From Antedon bifida (taxonomy: Eukaryota > Echinodermata > Crinoidea > Comatulida > Antedonidae): a DNA stretch of 64,000 nucleotides. Positions 24,509 through 35,759 of this stretch are shown here, one piece after another; the first letter of the stretch is position 1; each line of letters starts with the position of its first letter. The notes under the pieces were generated by a model. That model did no database searches and was not told the origin of the DNA. It worked only from the letters and a program-made list of their open reading frames with translations. A program made the translations under genes and the position numbers. The stretch covers positions 15,796,717-15,860,716 of the forward strand of contig OY727098.1 of assembly GCA_963402885.1 (NCBI GenBank). Direction: 5' to 3'.

Positions 24509-24711
24509 CTATTTATATAAATGTCTGTTTCTTTAAAATAGTATTAGAAAGTTACGTATATGTACAAATATAGCCTATATTATGTATTAATTAATATGCA
24601 AAATATTCTCTGAATACCACAACATATTTCGGCTAACCCTAATATAGGCCTAGGTGAAAAAAGAGAAGCACGATGATGTTTAAAAAATATTAATTTTTCT
24701 TAAATATTCAA

Positions 24712-24930
24712 AAAAGATTACAAACTTTATTGTCACCGAGTACCGGTATGGAATCATATTCGCATGTTTGTTTTTTTAACCACAAAAGATGTAGTCCAGC
24801 CAAAGCGTGGTCACCATTGTAGTAGTTTTTAAATCTTACGATTCCAAAAGATCACAAACTCTATTGAAACCGAGTATGAAATCGCATTCGCATGTTTTTA
24901 CCAAAGATGTAGTCCAGCTAAAGTGTGTTC
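24712..24930. repeat. Diverged tandem duplication, period about 135 bp
   Basis: AAAGATTACAAACTTTATTG... with ATTCGCATGTTT and AAAGATGTAGTCCAGC reappears as AAAGATCACAAACTCTATTG... with ATTCGCATGTTT and AAAGATGTAGTCCAGC. The copies differ by substitutions and small indels, so the duplication is older than those at 8062 and 62063. Confidence 0.65.
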
Positions 24931-25229
24931 GCTTATTGGAAGTGACAACAAAAATGCGCGGTAATTTTCTGTTAACGTATTCGAAATTACGATCGTAAGC
25001 TTTCCGGCAGTACTAAAATAGTAGATGGAATACATACACAAACTATTTTGCCAAAGAAAACTCAGAGAAAACAAAACATCTGATGCATAAATAATATACA
25101 TACCTACAAATTAAATTGTAAACTAAAATATTTTTTATAATTAATATAATATATCTCCTCACCTTCTTAATTTCCTTGTTGGAGGACGTTAATTCACAAG
25201 TGCTTGTATATTTTGCGTGCTTGAGTTGT

Positions 25230-25400
25230 ACGTTGACTATGCAAACCCTAGCGTTTAAGTCACTGTTTTACAGTACAAGAGCCATACAAATACTCTGGAT
25301 TCAACCATTTGGCTTGAGGGGTAAACATATTTGCTACGGCACCGCAATGGGCTGGCTCATGCATCAAAGTAGATGCGATTGGGTTAATGAAAACATTACG
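25230..25400 (-). other. Coding-like stretch, both strands open
   Basis: On the minus strand a frame reads INPIASTLMHEPAHCGAV, continuing with WLNPEYLYGSCTVKQ before TGA. The complementary plus frame (25176-25403) is also open. The minus frame has the better protein-like composition and may be a fragment of a repeat-encoded protein, but I cannot name it. Confidence 0.2.
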
Positions 25401-26059
25401 TGATGACTTCAAATCTGGAAATTAGCTTTCTTATTTAAGTCGGCGTGGTTGAATTTAGTGGCTACAAAATGAAAGGAATTAAAAAATCGTGCATTTATTT
25501 GTTTATAAAGAGGTAATGATAGCTGTGTATAATGTAGTTGAAAAGAGAGAATACTATACATTATTATAATGCATTATATTACATAATAATTTAGCATTTT
25601 CATGTAATTTCAAAAAACAAATTAACGGATATCCCTTTGTACGTCTGATGTTTTAACTCCACTATTACACAATTTGTTTCTTTGCTTCTAAACATTGTAA
25701 ATCGTTTTCAGTTAAATCAGGTCAAGAAGACTGAATCATTTATTAACGGACATTTTGTTTAATGTTTCGGGTGCAAAAAACAGACAACTATAATGTTAAG
25801 ACAGTTCCGTTTATTGATGTTTATTGCTAAAGGTCAAAGTTGATAAAAGTGTAAAAAAAAAAACCAACAATCTTTCAATGTTTGTTCGAAACTGCAGTTG
25901 ATGATCTAAAAGCTTCTAACAAACACATTAGTCCATCAGTTCAAGACTGGAAATTAAACTTGCCTTCAGAATAATACACTTATGACTACTGCCATATTAT
26001 ATATCGTATTATATTGTAGTAAAGTGATTATCGCATGACAGACGTAACACAACACAACT

Positions 26060-26482
26060 AAAATCAAAGACCAGAAACGTACTATAGAACCTTGTGATGA
26101 CTGCCAATAAGCAGTCAACTAGAAATACTTTTCATGGAACCATCCAAGACCAGAAACGTACTATTGAACCTTGTGATGACTGCCAATAAGCAGTCAACTA
26201 GAAATACTTTTTATGGAACCATCAAAGACCAGAAACGTACTAGAGAACCTTGTGATGACTTCAAATAAGCAGTCAACTAGAAATACTTTTCATGGAACCA
26301 TCAAAGACCAGAAACGTACTAGAGAACCTTGTGATGACTTCAAATAAGCAGTCAACTAGAAATACTTTTCATGGAACCATCAAAGACCAGAAACGTACTA
26401 TAGAACCTTGTGATGACTTCAAATAAGCAGTCAACTAGAAATACTTTTTATGGAACCATCAAAGACCAGAAACGTACTATAG
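26060..26482. repeat. 79-bp minisatellite array, left part
   Basis: CCAGAAACGT recurs at 26071, 26150, 26229, 26308, 26387 and 26466, exactly 79 bp apart. There are five full units and one cut unit, nearly identical (a few differences such as GACTGCCAA / GACTTCAAA). The period is not a multiple of three and each unit has stops, so it is not coding. The array breaks at 26482 where a LINE is inserted. Confidence 0.95.
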
Positions 26483-27143
26483 CTCCACTCATATAATACA
26501 CGATTCTCCCAGACAAATTTCTTAAGCGATCCATCAAATTCTAAGCTCTTCAATTCTGTACAATGGCCCAAAATTATGGAAAAATATCTCCCATTCTTTA
26601 AAAAATAAACATTCTCTTTCATCATTTAAATATCATTATAAAAGCCTCTTGGTCTCAGTGTATGGTGAGTAGTCTCCTCTTTCCTTCTTTTGATATTTTT
26701 TTGTATTGGATTTAAAGAGTTTTAAATGAATTATAAATTATTTATATTTGGATTTACATAATATATTCTATAATTTTTACTATATTTCTTAATTTTATTT
26801 ATTTATTTTGTTTTTAAATATTATTTTTGATGCGCTCAACTTAACTCGGTCGGTCTGTAATCTGATCGACTCCTGTTACAATTAATGGTTTCTAACTTGA
26901 ACGCTTCATTTGTTTAATCATTTTCGTATATTTATCTGTAATTATTGTTTAAGTGATAATTTTTCTCCGTGTGCTTGTCTGGGTATCCAAACTAAATATC
27001 TGATGATGAACGAAGGTGACCATATCCTAAAGTTTCAACTTATTTGGTCACCTTCCACACTCATCATACTTTTTTTAAATCTAAATATTTAAGTAAAATG
27101 TATATTGATGTGTGTGGAAAAGAATTAATAAACAAACAAACAA
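26483..27143 (+). mobile_element. 5'-truncated LINE inserted into the 79-bp array
   Basis: Starts with the reverse transcriptase C-terminal motif LHSYNTRFSQTN (the HxYxTR signature) and, in another frame after a frameshift, YNGPKLWKNISHSLKNKHSL, then SSFKYHYKSLLV and a TAG near 26669. That is the FNGPKLWN.L....S...FK..YK..L ending of Jockey/CR1-type elements. A 3' UTR of about 470 bp ends in AATTAATAAACAAACAAACAA. About 9 bp of the array unit (AACCTTGTG) are missing at the junctions, so this insertion came with a small target deletion rather than a duplication. Confidence 0.8.
27012..27055 (+). other. 3' UTR stem-loop of the LINE
   Basis: GAAGGTGACCA (27012-27022) pairs perfectly with TGGTCACCTTC (27045-27055) across a 22-nt loop, about 90 bp before the element's 3' end. 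Many LINE families need a 3' stem-loop for recognition by their reverse transcriptase; that role here is inferred from position. Confidence 0.5.
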
Positions 27144-27400
27144 TAACTTCCAATAAGCAATCAACTAGAAATACTTTTTATGGCACCATCAAAGACCAGA
27201 AACGTACTAGAGAACCTTGTGATAACTTCCAATAAGCAATCAACTAGAAATACTGCTTATGGAACCATCAAAGACCAGAAAAGTACTAGAGAACCTTGTG
27301 ATGACTGCCAATAAGCAATTAACTAGAAATACTGCTTATGGAACCATCAAAGACCAGAAAAGTACTAGAGAACCTTGTGATGACTGCCAAATAAGTAATG
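27144..27400. repeat. 79-bp minisatellite array, right part
   Basis: Units resume at ATAACTTCCAATAAG and CCAGAAA recurs at 27196, 27275 and 27354, again 79 bp apart. These units share variants (ACTGCTTATGG, AAAGTACTAGAG) not seen on the left, so this end evolved partly on its own. Frames across it (27044-27235, 27259-27540) are incidental. Confidence 0.9.
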
Positions 27401-30400
27401 TAATAGAAACATTTCCGGAAAATTCGTTTTGCTTTTGTGGAGCATTCAAAGAGCAGACATTTCCATCGTTCCATTCTAATCTACCGAAGGTGTTATTTCC
27501 AAATTGTGTGCAGGATAAAATGCTCTTGGCTTCTAAATGATGTTTACTTGAGCAGTATATAGCACAACCAGCCCTGTTTTGATGAACTGGTTGATAATAA
27601 TATTATCTACTTCACAATTTCTCATGGTCTAAATTAGAGATAAGGACCAACTTTCTTTAATACGTCACAGTTGGTCGCGATCTAATAATTAAGATTGGAA
27701 GCGATAAAGCTAGTTTAAATTCTACAAGTTATTGTGTCTGTATCATTTAACCGGTTCGTTTTGTTTTATATACAAAACTATGATAATGCGTATATAATTA
27801 TGTCTTATGTTCATCTTGTTTTCATCGGGTGTGTTACAAGGAATATTTTCTTCATATCATTTAGTTACATGTGTTGTCTTGGTTATGTCTTTTCATATTT
27901 TGATAACGAGCTCATTAATTTAGATAGAACATCATCAGTGCATTATGTAACATTAAAACATCAATAGGCTACAATTATAATTTCATTAACCAGTAGGTTA
28001 TATCTAGATTATAAAAACAAAAACAAAATGTAAGGAAGATTCAATTCTGATTTAATTAGACCGTATATTAAAGGGTTCGGAAATGGACTTAAGTATATGT
28101 AATCAACAGTATCATCACTAAGGCAGACTATCGACTATAGGCACGAATCACGACATCACTGTGTTTGTTCAAGCTTTGCTACACATTTAGGTTCAGAAAT
28201 ATTCTGTGATGCCAAGCTAGGTTAATTATTTTGTGAGGTTAAACAAGAAGGGAACTAATTCTAGCACGGTTCAAGCTAAACTGTAACGACTAGACGGCGA
28301 GTATAGACGTGGACATTTCGAACAAACATTAACTTTGATCCTTCCATCCATTATAAAAGAAATTATAATTATACTCCAAAATAGATTTAAACCATGCGTT
28401 GGGATGTGATGACAGTTTAAAGATGATATATGTAACATATGTAACATCATGTAAATATCAACAGACATCAGCAGAGCTCATCATTAAACTATAAAGACTT
28501 TTATTATCTAATTTCTTATAATAACATAATGTTAATTTCAGGTAACTAACATCTGCTTTGAGTTGTGTTATTTATGTTATACTAAACTTCGTGTACAAAG
28601 TATATGTATTTTTTTGTGCACATTGATGTGTGTTAATGCGTATGTAATGTTACAAGGGACTGATTGATTATTTGCAAAAGTGTATATGTATCTAAGAATT
28701 ACATTAAGAAAACGAGTTCGGAGGTCATATTCATACTTTGACCCATTATTTTGATGTTCGTTTCTATCTATGATTTAAGAGGTAAGATCTATTTCTTGTA
28801 AGATAAAGAATATCAATGATTCAATTATTTTAGAATGAAGTTTTTCTATTAATTTTATTTTTGTATAAATAATTTTACCTTATTTGGTATTTTTTGTTTG
28901 GAAATTGATGCTTTAATCGTCTAAAATCATGTGGAAGTACCAGGAGAACAAATAAATAATAATTGTGTATCACTAATATTTGTTATTATAATATAAAATC
29001 ATTAGAATCATCATTATTAGGGAGCTTTTAATTTGCAACGACCAAACTATACGTCATGTTATTATGATGATGTTTGTTGAAACGAAAGCTCTGGCCAAAA
29101 TCATAGACAACAACATTATCATTAATTTCGATTATATTTTATTTTGTCCGGGTATGTCGAATAACTATTGGAGACGTACCTCAAGAACAAATTATACAAA
29201 AAAATATTAATTGACCGAGAAAAGGGGGAGTGTGCGCATGTTCTTCTGATTCTTTTTTTACGTTATGCTTATTACAAATAAATCAATCTAAGACAGATTG
29301 TGCAATATATATTCAGAAATAATACAAAACAATAAGTTATTATTATTATTCAACACAGCACGATTAAATGATGTTGGGATTATTAAGGTATTCCTTCCAA
29401 ATTAAATAACATACGTACATGTATGTGTATACATATTATTTTAATAAGTTTAAAGCACGACACAGGTGTCATCTGCACGTCATCTACGAGTGCGTAGAAT
29501 GTATTCCGATATTAATTTAAAACCAGAGGTTGACATTAACAACGAAATTAAACTGGTTTAATTTATAATGTGAAAATGGGAACTAGATTGTATTAGAGCT
29601 TGTATGGCACTTATTATTAATAACAATCGTTGAAACAGGCTGAAGACAATAAACAATCCGGGGTGCTAAGAATTAGGATTATTTATTAGAAATCAATTTG
29701 AACCGAAAGAAGGCCGTAAATTTTGTCAATATAAAGCTAGTCAGGTTGGCTAAGTGTTTACCATTAAACTTGGAACGTTAAAACGGGTGATATTTTCTAC
29801 ATTAATATTCAACTAACTATTAATGCTTAAGTAATTTATTCCACGTTAAATTGAAAATCTTACAGTTGCTGCTACGAAATCTACAAATAGGATTGTGAAG
29901 TACCACATATTGACATAGTCTTTTTGTTGCTTTCAATTAATTTATCGTTTGTGTCATGATGGTTATAGTATATAAATGAAAATTATAAATAATACTTCAA
30001 ATGGTGTATTTGTCATTGATTACGGTATAAATATTACTTTGGCCTAGATAAAGGAACAACAATCCGTTGATATAGCCTAAATGTGGATTAAAAATAAATC
30101 AGGTACACTAAATTCGAATAAAATACCGCTTACTACATTATACAGAGCAACTGTCCGTAACTACATGACCCAGATGATCTTGATAGTAACATGAATAAAT
30201 CCTCGCCACATATCTGTAGGCCTACCATCCTGTTAAAATAACCTAGATTTTTCATTCTTTTTTAGATGAATTACGATATAAAACTTATTTATTATATCAC
30301 TAATTGAAAAACACTACACAATGATTAGAAAAAAAAAGAAACAGGATGAGTTTTAGTTACAATACCAGAACTGCATAAATCAAATTGTAATTTGTATAAA

Positions 30401-30435
30401 ACATTACACATGTTTAATAAAAAGGGTGAAGGTTA
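27401..30435. other. Intergenic, nothing recognised
   Basis: AT-rich. Frames at 27734-27967 (plus) and 28271-28468 (minus) lack domains. No TAGGCCTA between 24645 and 30216, one of its longer gaps. Confidence 0.5.
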
Positions 30436-30439
30436 AATT

Positions 30440-30572
30440 ATTAAAGACGCATAATGCGTTATAACACCGATATTAAATATTATTATTTTAAACGCATAAT
30501 GCGTTACAACGGTGGTGTCAAGAATTATTTTTAAAAACGCATAATGCGTTACAACGTGGTATCGAATATTAT
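30440..30572. repeat. Three 45-bp units built on a near-palindrome
   Basis: ACGCATAATGCGTT occurs at 30447, 30492 and 30537, 45 bp apart, each followed by A(T/C)AACR(C/G) and an A/T-rich linker. AACGCAT.ATGCGTT is symmetrical about one base. It looks like a small array of protein-binding-type sites or a foldback seed; no partner gene is adjacent. Confidence 0.75.
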
Positions 30573-31093
30573 TAAAATAAGCTCTTCAGTTCTTAATTAG
30601 CGTTGTTATGATCGTGCAACAATTAGTGTGAACAGTATAGAACATTTGCTGCCTGTTTAAATACAGCACGGATACATAATGTATTAACAAAATCAAAACA
30701 AGGAAACAGGACATGGTGATGGATAGTGTGTACTTTGAATCACAATCGATATAAGAATTGATTTAACAGTGCATTTACCATTAGTTGCTATATTTACGAA
30801 CTGCTATCTTCATCTAAAAGTAGATGTTCTAACTACTAAAGCTAATAACACGACAATGTATATTGATAATTGGAAACATTACGTCCTTTCAATGTTTCAA
30901 AACATTCGTAAATACACGTGCCTAAAGTGCATCATCTTTATATTTGGATTTGGGGTCATTCCATTTTGTTTTATGACTCGATCTTATGAGATTTGGCTAT
31001 CTGAAGACTCCCTGTGTCTTTGAATATAACCGTCTGTGGTGTGTTACACGGATTTTGGACGCACCGTCACCAATCTTTTTATATACCCTGTTA

Positions 31094-31280
31094 AGGCCAA
31101 TTTACACAGACAAGCGGTAACGGAAGCGGAACACCGCGTAGATGGCTCACGTAGAATATGTATCTATCTTCAGCGGAAATCGCCCATCCTATCTGCGTTG
31201 TGTATGTGTAAATGGTCAAATGAAATAACATAGATTCTATATTTGTATTAAATTTATCGCTCGTCTGTGTAAATTGGCCT
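31094..31280. mobile_element. MITE with TTA target duplication (PIF/Harbinger-like)
   Basis: Left end AGGCCAATTTACACAGACAA and right end, read backwards, AGGCCAATTTACACAGACGA match over about 20 bp. The 187-bp element is flanked by TTA on both sides (31091-31093, 31281-31283). A 3-bp TWA duplication is characteristic of PIF/Harbinger elements. No transposase; the frames at 31036-31291 are incidental. Confidence 0.75.
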
Positions 31281-31283
31281 TTA

Positions 31284-34025
31284 CGGTTCATCTTAATCTT
31301 AAATACCTTCCGATGAGTGATTTAACTCAAACTTCCTTGAGCCGAAATCCACAAGGACCGAACCGGACAATTTCTAGAAGTATCACTAATTACCTATACC
31401 AATAATCATGAGCATGCAAACCGATTTTTATACAAGCCTATTGGGTATGATCAGAAAGTACTATAGTACTTTATATAAATATTCTCAGTTCAACCTTTTC
31501 CCTTCGCGTTATAACAACTGCTTAATTTAACAATATGCCATCACTTTTGTTATTTCCAACACAATCTCTTCCGAATTTAATTAATTTATAACAGTTAACT
31601 TTTCTTTTTAATTCTCATATACCTCCGTACTATAATTACAATATGCATTGTAGCTATTAAATGTCTCTTGGGAAGCGTTAAGTATAAAACAAATATATAA
31701 GCACATCGTGCTTAAAACGAATGTGAATGTGTATGACATTAGCCTGGAGGAAATGCAATTATTTTTTAGAATTCTATGTAAAATTAAAACATGTCATGTT
31801 TTTTTTAATTGGAAAGTGATATTTATAACAAACAATTGTGTATGTCACTTGGTACTACTGTCGTATAAAAACAAAAGCAAATAGGCTTCTGTAAAATGGA
31901 TGCATGGTTAGAAATCATATTTTAAATAATATAGTCCTTTGAAAACACTTTCAAAACATTTATAATTATGTGTTTTACTTTTTCTATTATTTCTATATCT
32001 TCTCAGTATTCTGTTTACTGATCCAATCCAAAGAAAATGGAAGTTTACCTTCAAACCGTAGGCTGCCGTTCCTAATCACCGAAACACAAAAGTTACCAGT
32101 AGATTTTCTACAAAATGTTAAAATGTTAAGAGCTGTTTTAAAAAAAATTAAGAATTGTTTTGTAACGATCAGGGTCTACTGCAAATAAAATACATTATGC
32201 TTAGCAATTGTATTTGTATATTTTTACCAAAGTCATATACAGAAGCTCATGAGCCAAGATTCTCATAGGTAGTCGGCAAACTGGGATTCGGCAAAACTAT
32301 GCTCGAAACGTACACTCAACGATCTGATGCCTAATTTTGCTATTGTACAGCGGCTAGAGTGAATACAATTAATTCAATAGAGCTATGTATTCGTTCAGAA
32401 CTTCTTCGAGGAAAATTAAAAATATATATAAATATTTAAATTTGCACATTAAACGCTTTCATTATCAGCGAACCAATTCTCCAACAGAAACGGAAGACAT
32501 GTGAACACAACTTATGAACTGAAATAGAGATAATCAATATAATGTTTAAGATGCAATGAGCACCCAGGACCAATGATTTCGTGCCGCCACATAATAACCA
32601 CATCATCATCTCATCACATTATACCACAAATGACCAAGGTTCAAGCAACATGAAGAGATTTGTGTAATGTGAAATGGCACAATGACTTGCTAATTGATAT
32701 TTACTGTTTCATCAAGGTACACACGTATGAACCAGAAAACGCGTCATAGTATGAACCAGAAAACGCGTCATAGTATGAAACACTACTTAATTAAATTAAA
32801 ACAAATCTTGTGATTAACCTACATTGTAGTCATATTAAGAGTACTCTAGAAACACGTCAATAAAGATGAATATAAAGTATGCTAGGCTGAGGCACCATGA
32901 CGTAGCAACGATCAAGTACAATGCCAGTTGATAGTTAAGTTTCATCACTCAAACAATACAAATACTAATCATTAATATGAAGCTGTTTAGGCAATGCGTG
33001 TTATAGGCCTACTATTGCGTGACAATATAAATGCCTTAAAGGGATGGTAGCATTTTTATTAAAAGGTTTAGTTTGAAGAAGTGTCCTTTAATAATTTAAA
33101 GGCCTAATTGCGATTCATGCATCTGTCGAGAGACGTTATTTACAAAAGTGCAACATCATATATTTATTTATTTAATGCCAACAACAACAATTGCAGCAAA
33201 AGAATAATAATATCTAGTCTATCTTATATATAGCAATCAATCAAACTTAAAATAACATTAATGTTGAATAGGCAAATACGTTATATCCAAAAACAGTACA
33301 GACAAGGTAGGTCATTTTATTTAATTAGATTTTCATCACGAGCGTTTTTGACCATTGGTCTTTCTCAAGTGATACATAATTAGTAGAAAAGGACATATTT
33401 GAAAAAGTCTCCGTTTATAGGCCTACACTAGAGTAACTACTAAAATAGATTGATAAGCATACAAAGTTTAAAATATGATACTACAAATTACAACGTTTCT
33501 ATCGATTTTTTTAATTTTCAACTGGGAATACTCAGATTCGGACGAATTGTAGACGAATTTGTTTCTTCTTTCCTTGTCTATACTTTTTTCTTTTTTGTTA
33601 CGTAAATAAATTATTTTATTAATTAATTAAATGAAGTAAATATATTCTACTGGTGTTTCATCCGATTCTCGTACGGTATTATGTCACTAGCAACACGTTT
33701 CTTGTCTTTCTTCTTTCTTCTTTCCCTTCATACCTTCATAGTTTACTGTTTATGTATCCTGACAATTTGCCAATTTTTCAAATACGTTGTATTAAAAAGA
33801 GTATGACACCGGTGGGTATGATTAATAACTCGAGTGAAAGTATTATACAACAAGATGTGAAAGTAGCTCGATTGCTTTATGTTTTTTCTAGAACATAAAG
33901 TACTCTCCTACTAATTTAAACTCTTAAAATGACTATTATATCGAATTAATATAAGAGCAGACTCAAATTAGAAGCCTACATAATTACTAATTAACTAACT
34001 ACAATATAAAATATTTTAGTTCATA
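31284..34025. other. Intergenic, one short tandem repeat
   Basis: AT-rich and gene-free as far as I can see. A 24-bp unit (TATGAACCAGAAAACGCGTC plus ATAG) is repeated twice at 32726-32773. Frames at 31970-32188 and 33653-33898 have no domain. Confidence 0.5.
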
Positions 34026-34030
34026 TACAA

Positions 34031-34036
34031 TTTATT
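34031..34036 (-). promoter_or_regulatory. Candidate poly(A) signal of the Ig receptor gene
   Basis: AATAAA on the minus strand, 38 nt beyond the TGA that closes the repeat-tail frame (34075-34077). Its position suggests that the transcript includes the whole repeat tail. Confidence 0.55.
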
Positions 34037-34074
34037 ATTCTCTATTCTTTCTTAACCTCTTTAACGATAAAGAT

Positions 34075-35126
34075 TCAAACGTTGTACTCCATGTAACCTT
34101 CTTCGTCCATCTTGTGTCCTGGTGGTATCATGGAAACTGTGTTCTGCTTATTATCACCACCAACGTTATACTCCATGTAGCCGTCTTCGTCCACCTTGTG
34201 TTCTGGTGGAATCATGGAAACTGTGGTCTGCTTATTGTCACTGCCAACGTTATACTCCATGTAGCCGTCTTCGTCCATCTTGTGTTCTGGTGGAATTATG
34301 GAAACTGTGTTCTTCTTATTGTCACCGCCAACGTTATACTCCATGTAGCCGTCTTCGTCCATCTTGTGTCCTGGTGGAATCATGGAAACTGTGTTCTGCT
34401 TATTGTCACCGTCAACGTTATACTCCATGTAGCCGTCTTCGTCCATCTTGTGTTCTGGTGGAATCATGGAAACTGTGTTCTGCTTATTATCACTGCCAAC
34501 GTTATACTCCATGTAGCCGTCTTCGTCCATCTTGTGTTCTGGTGGAATTATGGAAACTGTGTTCTGCTTATTATCACTGCCAACGTTATACTCCATGTAG
34601 CCGTCTTCGTCCATCTTGTGTTCTGGTGGAATTATGAAAACTGTGTTCTGCTTATTGTCACCGCCAACGTTATACTCCATGTAGCCGTCTTCGTCCATCT
34701 TGTGTCCTGGTGGAATCATGGAAACTGTGTTCTGCTTATTATCACCGCCAATGTTGTACTCCATGTAGCCGTCTTCGTCCATCTTGTGTCCTGATGGAAT
34801 TATGAAAACTGTGTTCTGCTTATTGTCACCGTCAACGTTATACTCCATGTAGCCGTCTTCGTCCATCTTGTGTCCTGGTGGAATCATGGTAACTGTGTTC
34901 TGCTTATTATCACCGCCAATGTTGTATTCCATGTAGACTAACTTCTTCGTCCATCTTGTGTCCTGGTGGAATTATGGAAACTGTGTTCTGCTTATTGTCA
35001 CTGCCAACGTTATACTCCATGTAGCCGTCTTCGTCCATCTTGTGTCCTGGTGGAATTATGGAAACTGTGCTTGTTTTCTGCTTATTAACTCTGTTTCTTC
35101 TACGAATCAAATACAAAGCAAGAGCC

Positions 35127-35184
<58 letters not shown>

Positions 35185-35749
35185 CGACGAATACGATGTT
35201 TCCAGCAATTGATACATATAACCATATAAATATAGGTATACTTATTTCTCCATGATATAACTCAACGGTAACAGGAACATTTTTGGTAGTGGTGTAATTG
35301 TAGATGTCAATGGTCGCATCTTTTGCTGTCAGTAAATGGTCATCGGTGAGGCTTTGCGAAGCTTCAGAAATAACATTCAGATTGATTTTCTTGCCATTAC
35401 AGGAATAATTTCCTTCATGCTTTATTGAGACGCAAGTTATATCAATCTTTAACAAAAATGAGCTCCTGCTAGCTTTATCGCAAACCACATCCACTCCGCT
35501 CCACATTGCATATTTTCCTACGTACCTCCAAACACACATTTTCATCAGATTTATAGTAGATGATCTATCAAATCCATTATCTATATATAATTTAGAATTA
35601 CGGTATATTTCATTCATGTCATTCACACACAGCATTCTTGCACTGGAGCCTTTAAATAGCGTAGATCCTGGCGTAACATTAAAATATACGGCAGCAGACT
35701 CATGGAAGATGATAATCACCAAAACGAAATACTTTATAGAAATACCCAT
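34075..35749 (-). CDS. Ig-like single-pass receptor with twin-tyrosine repeat tail; frame interrupted
   Basis: Plasma-membrane receptor of unknown ligand, intronless here. The first frame (35749-34910, 279 codons) has a signal peptide (1-20, ending ESAA), an Ig-like ectodomain to about residue 130 (RMLC; KIDITC and HEGNYSC, the D.G.Y.C-type Ig end), glycosylation sequons (NVT, NYS, NYT), a helix whose middle is 18 isoleucines, then MALALYLIRRRNR as stop-transfer. The tail repeats a 28-residue unit: TVSMIPPGHKMDEDGYMEY plus NVGGDNKQN. DEDGYMEYNV is an acidic twin-tyrosine motif suited to tyrosine kinases and SH2 partners (inference), not a canonical ITAM. At about 34935-34945 a 4-nt insertion shifts the frame and the protein ends VSLHGIQHWR. 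The remaining ten units stay open in the next frame (34932-34075) to a TGA near a poly(A) signal. This may be a null or short allele, a recent pseudogene or an assembly error. Confidence 0.8.
34078..35069 (-). repeat. 84-bp minisatellite encoding the receptor tail
   Basis: About 12 units of exactly 84 bp (28 codons), very similar to one another; variants cluster at the VGG/VGS/VDG/IGG and IPPG/IPPE/IPSG positions. Because the period is a multiple of three, the opposite strand also stays open (34114-34794, 34122-34637 and 34958-35212 on plus), which are shadows. Near-identity implies ongoing homogenisation, so copy number is likely to vary between individuals. Confidence 0.95.
35129..35182 (-). 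repeat. (ATC)18 microsatellite encoding the transmembrane helix
   Basis: Eighteen uninterrupted GAT triplets on plus, read ATC = Ile on minus, preceded by Val-Val and followed by Met-Ala-Leu. They form most of the receptor's hydrophobic anchor. Slippage here changes helix length without changing frame. Confidence 0.95.
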
Positions 35750-35759
35750 AACTAGCTAT

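Noticed and set aside
26060-27400. CRISPR-like regular repeats
   Set aside because: 79-bp units are directly contiguous without variable spacers, in a eukaryotic genome.
27259-27540. 93-codon plus frame containing repeated KTRKVL / DQKSTREP
   Set aside because: Accidental translation of two out-of-frame 79-bp units.
34114-34794. 226-codon plus-strand frame and companions at 34122-34637 and 34958-35212
   Set aside because: They are the complement of the 84-bp repeat array and the (ATC)n tract; a period divisible by three keeps every frame open. The minus strand has the signal peptide, Ig features and poly(A) signal.
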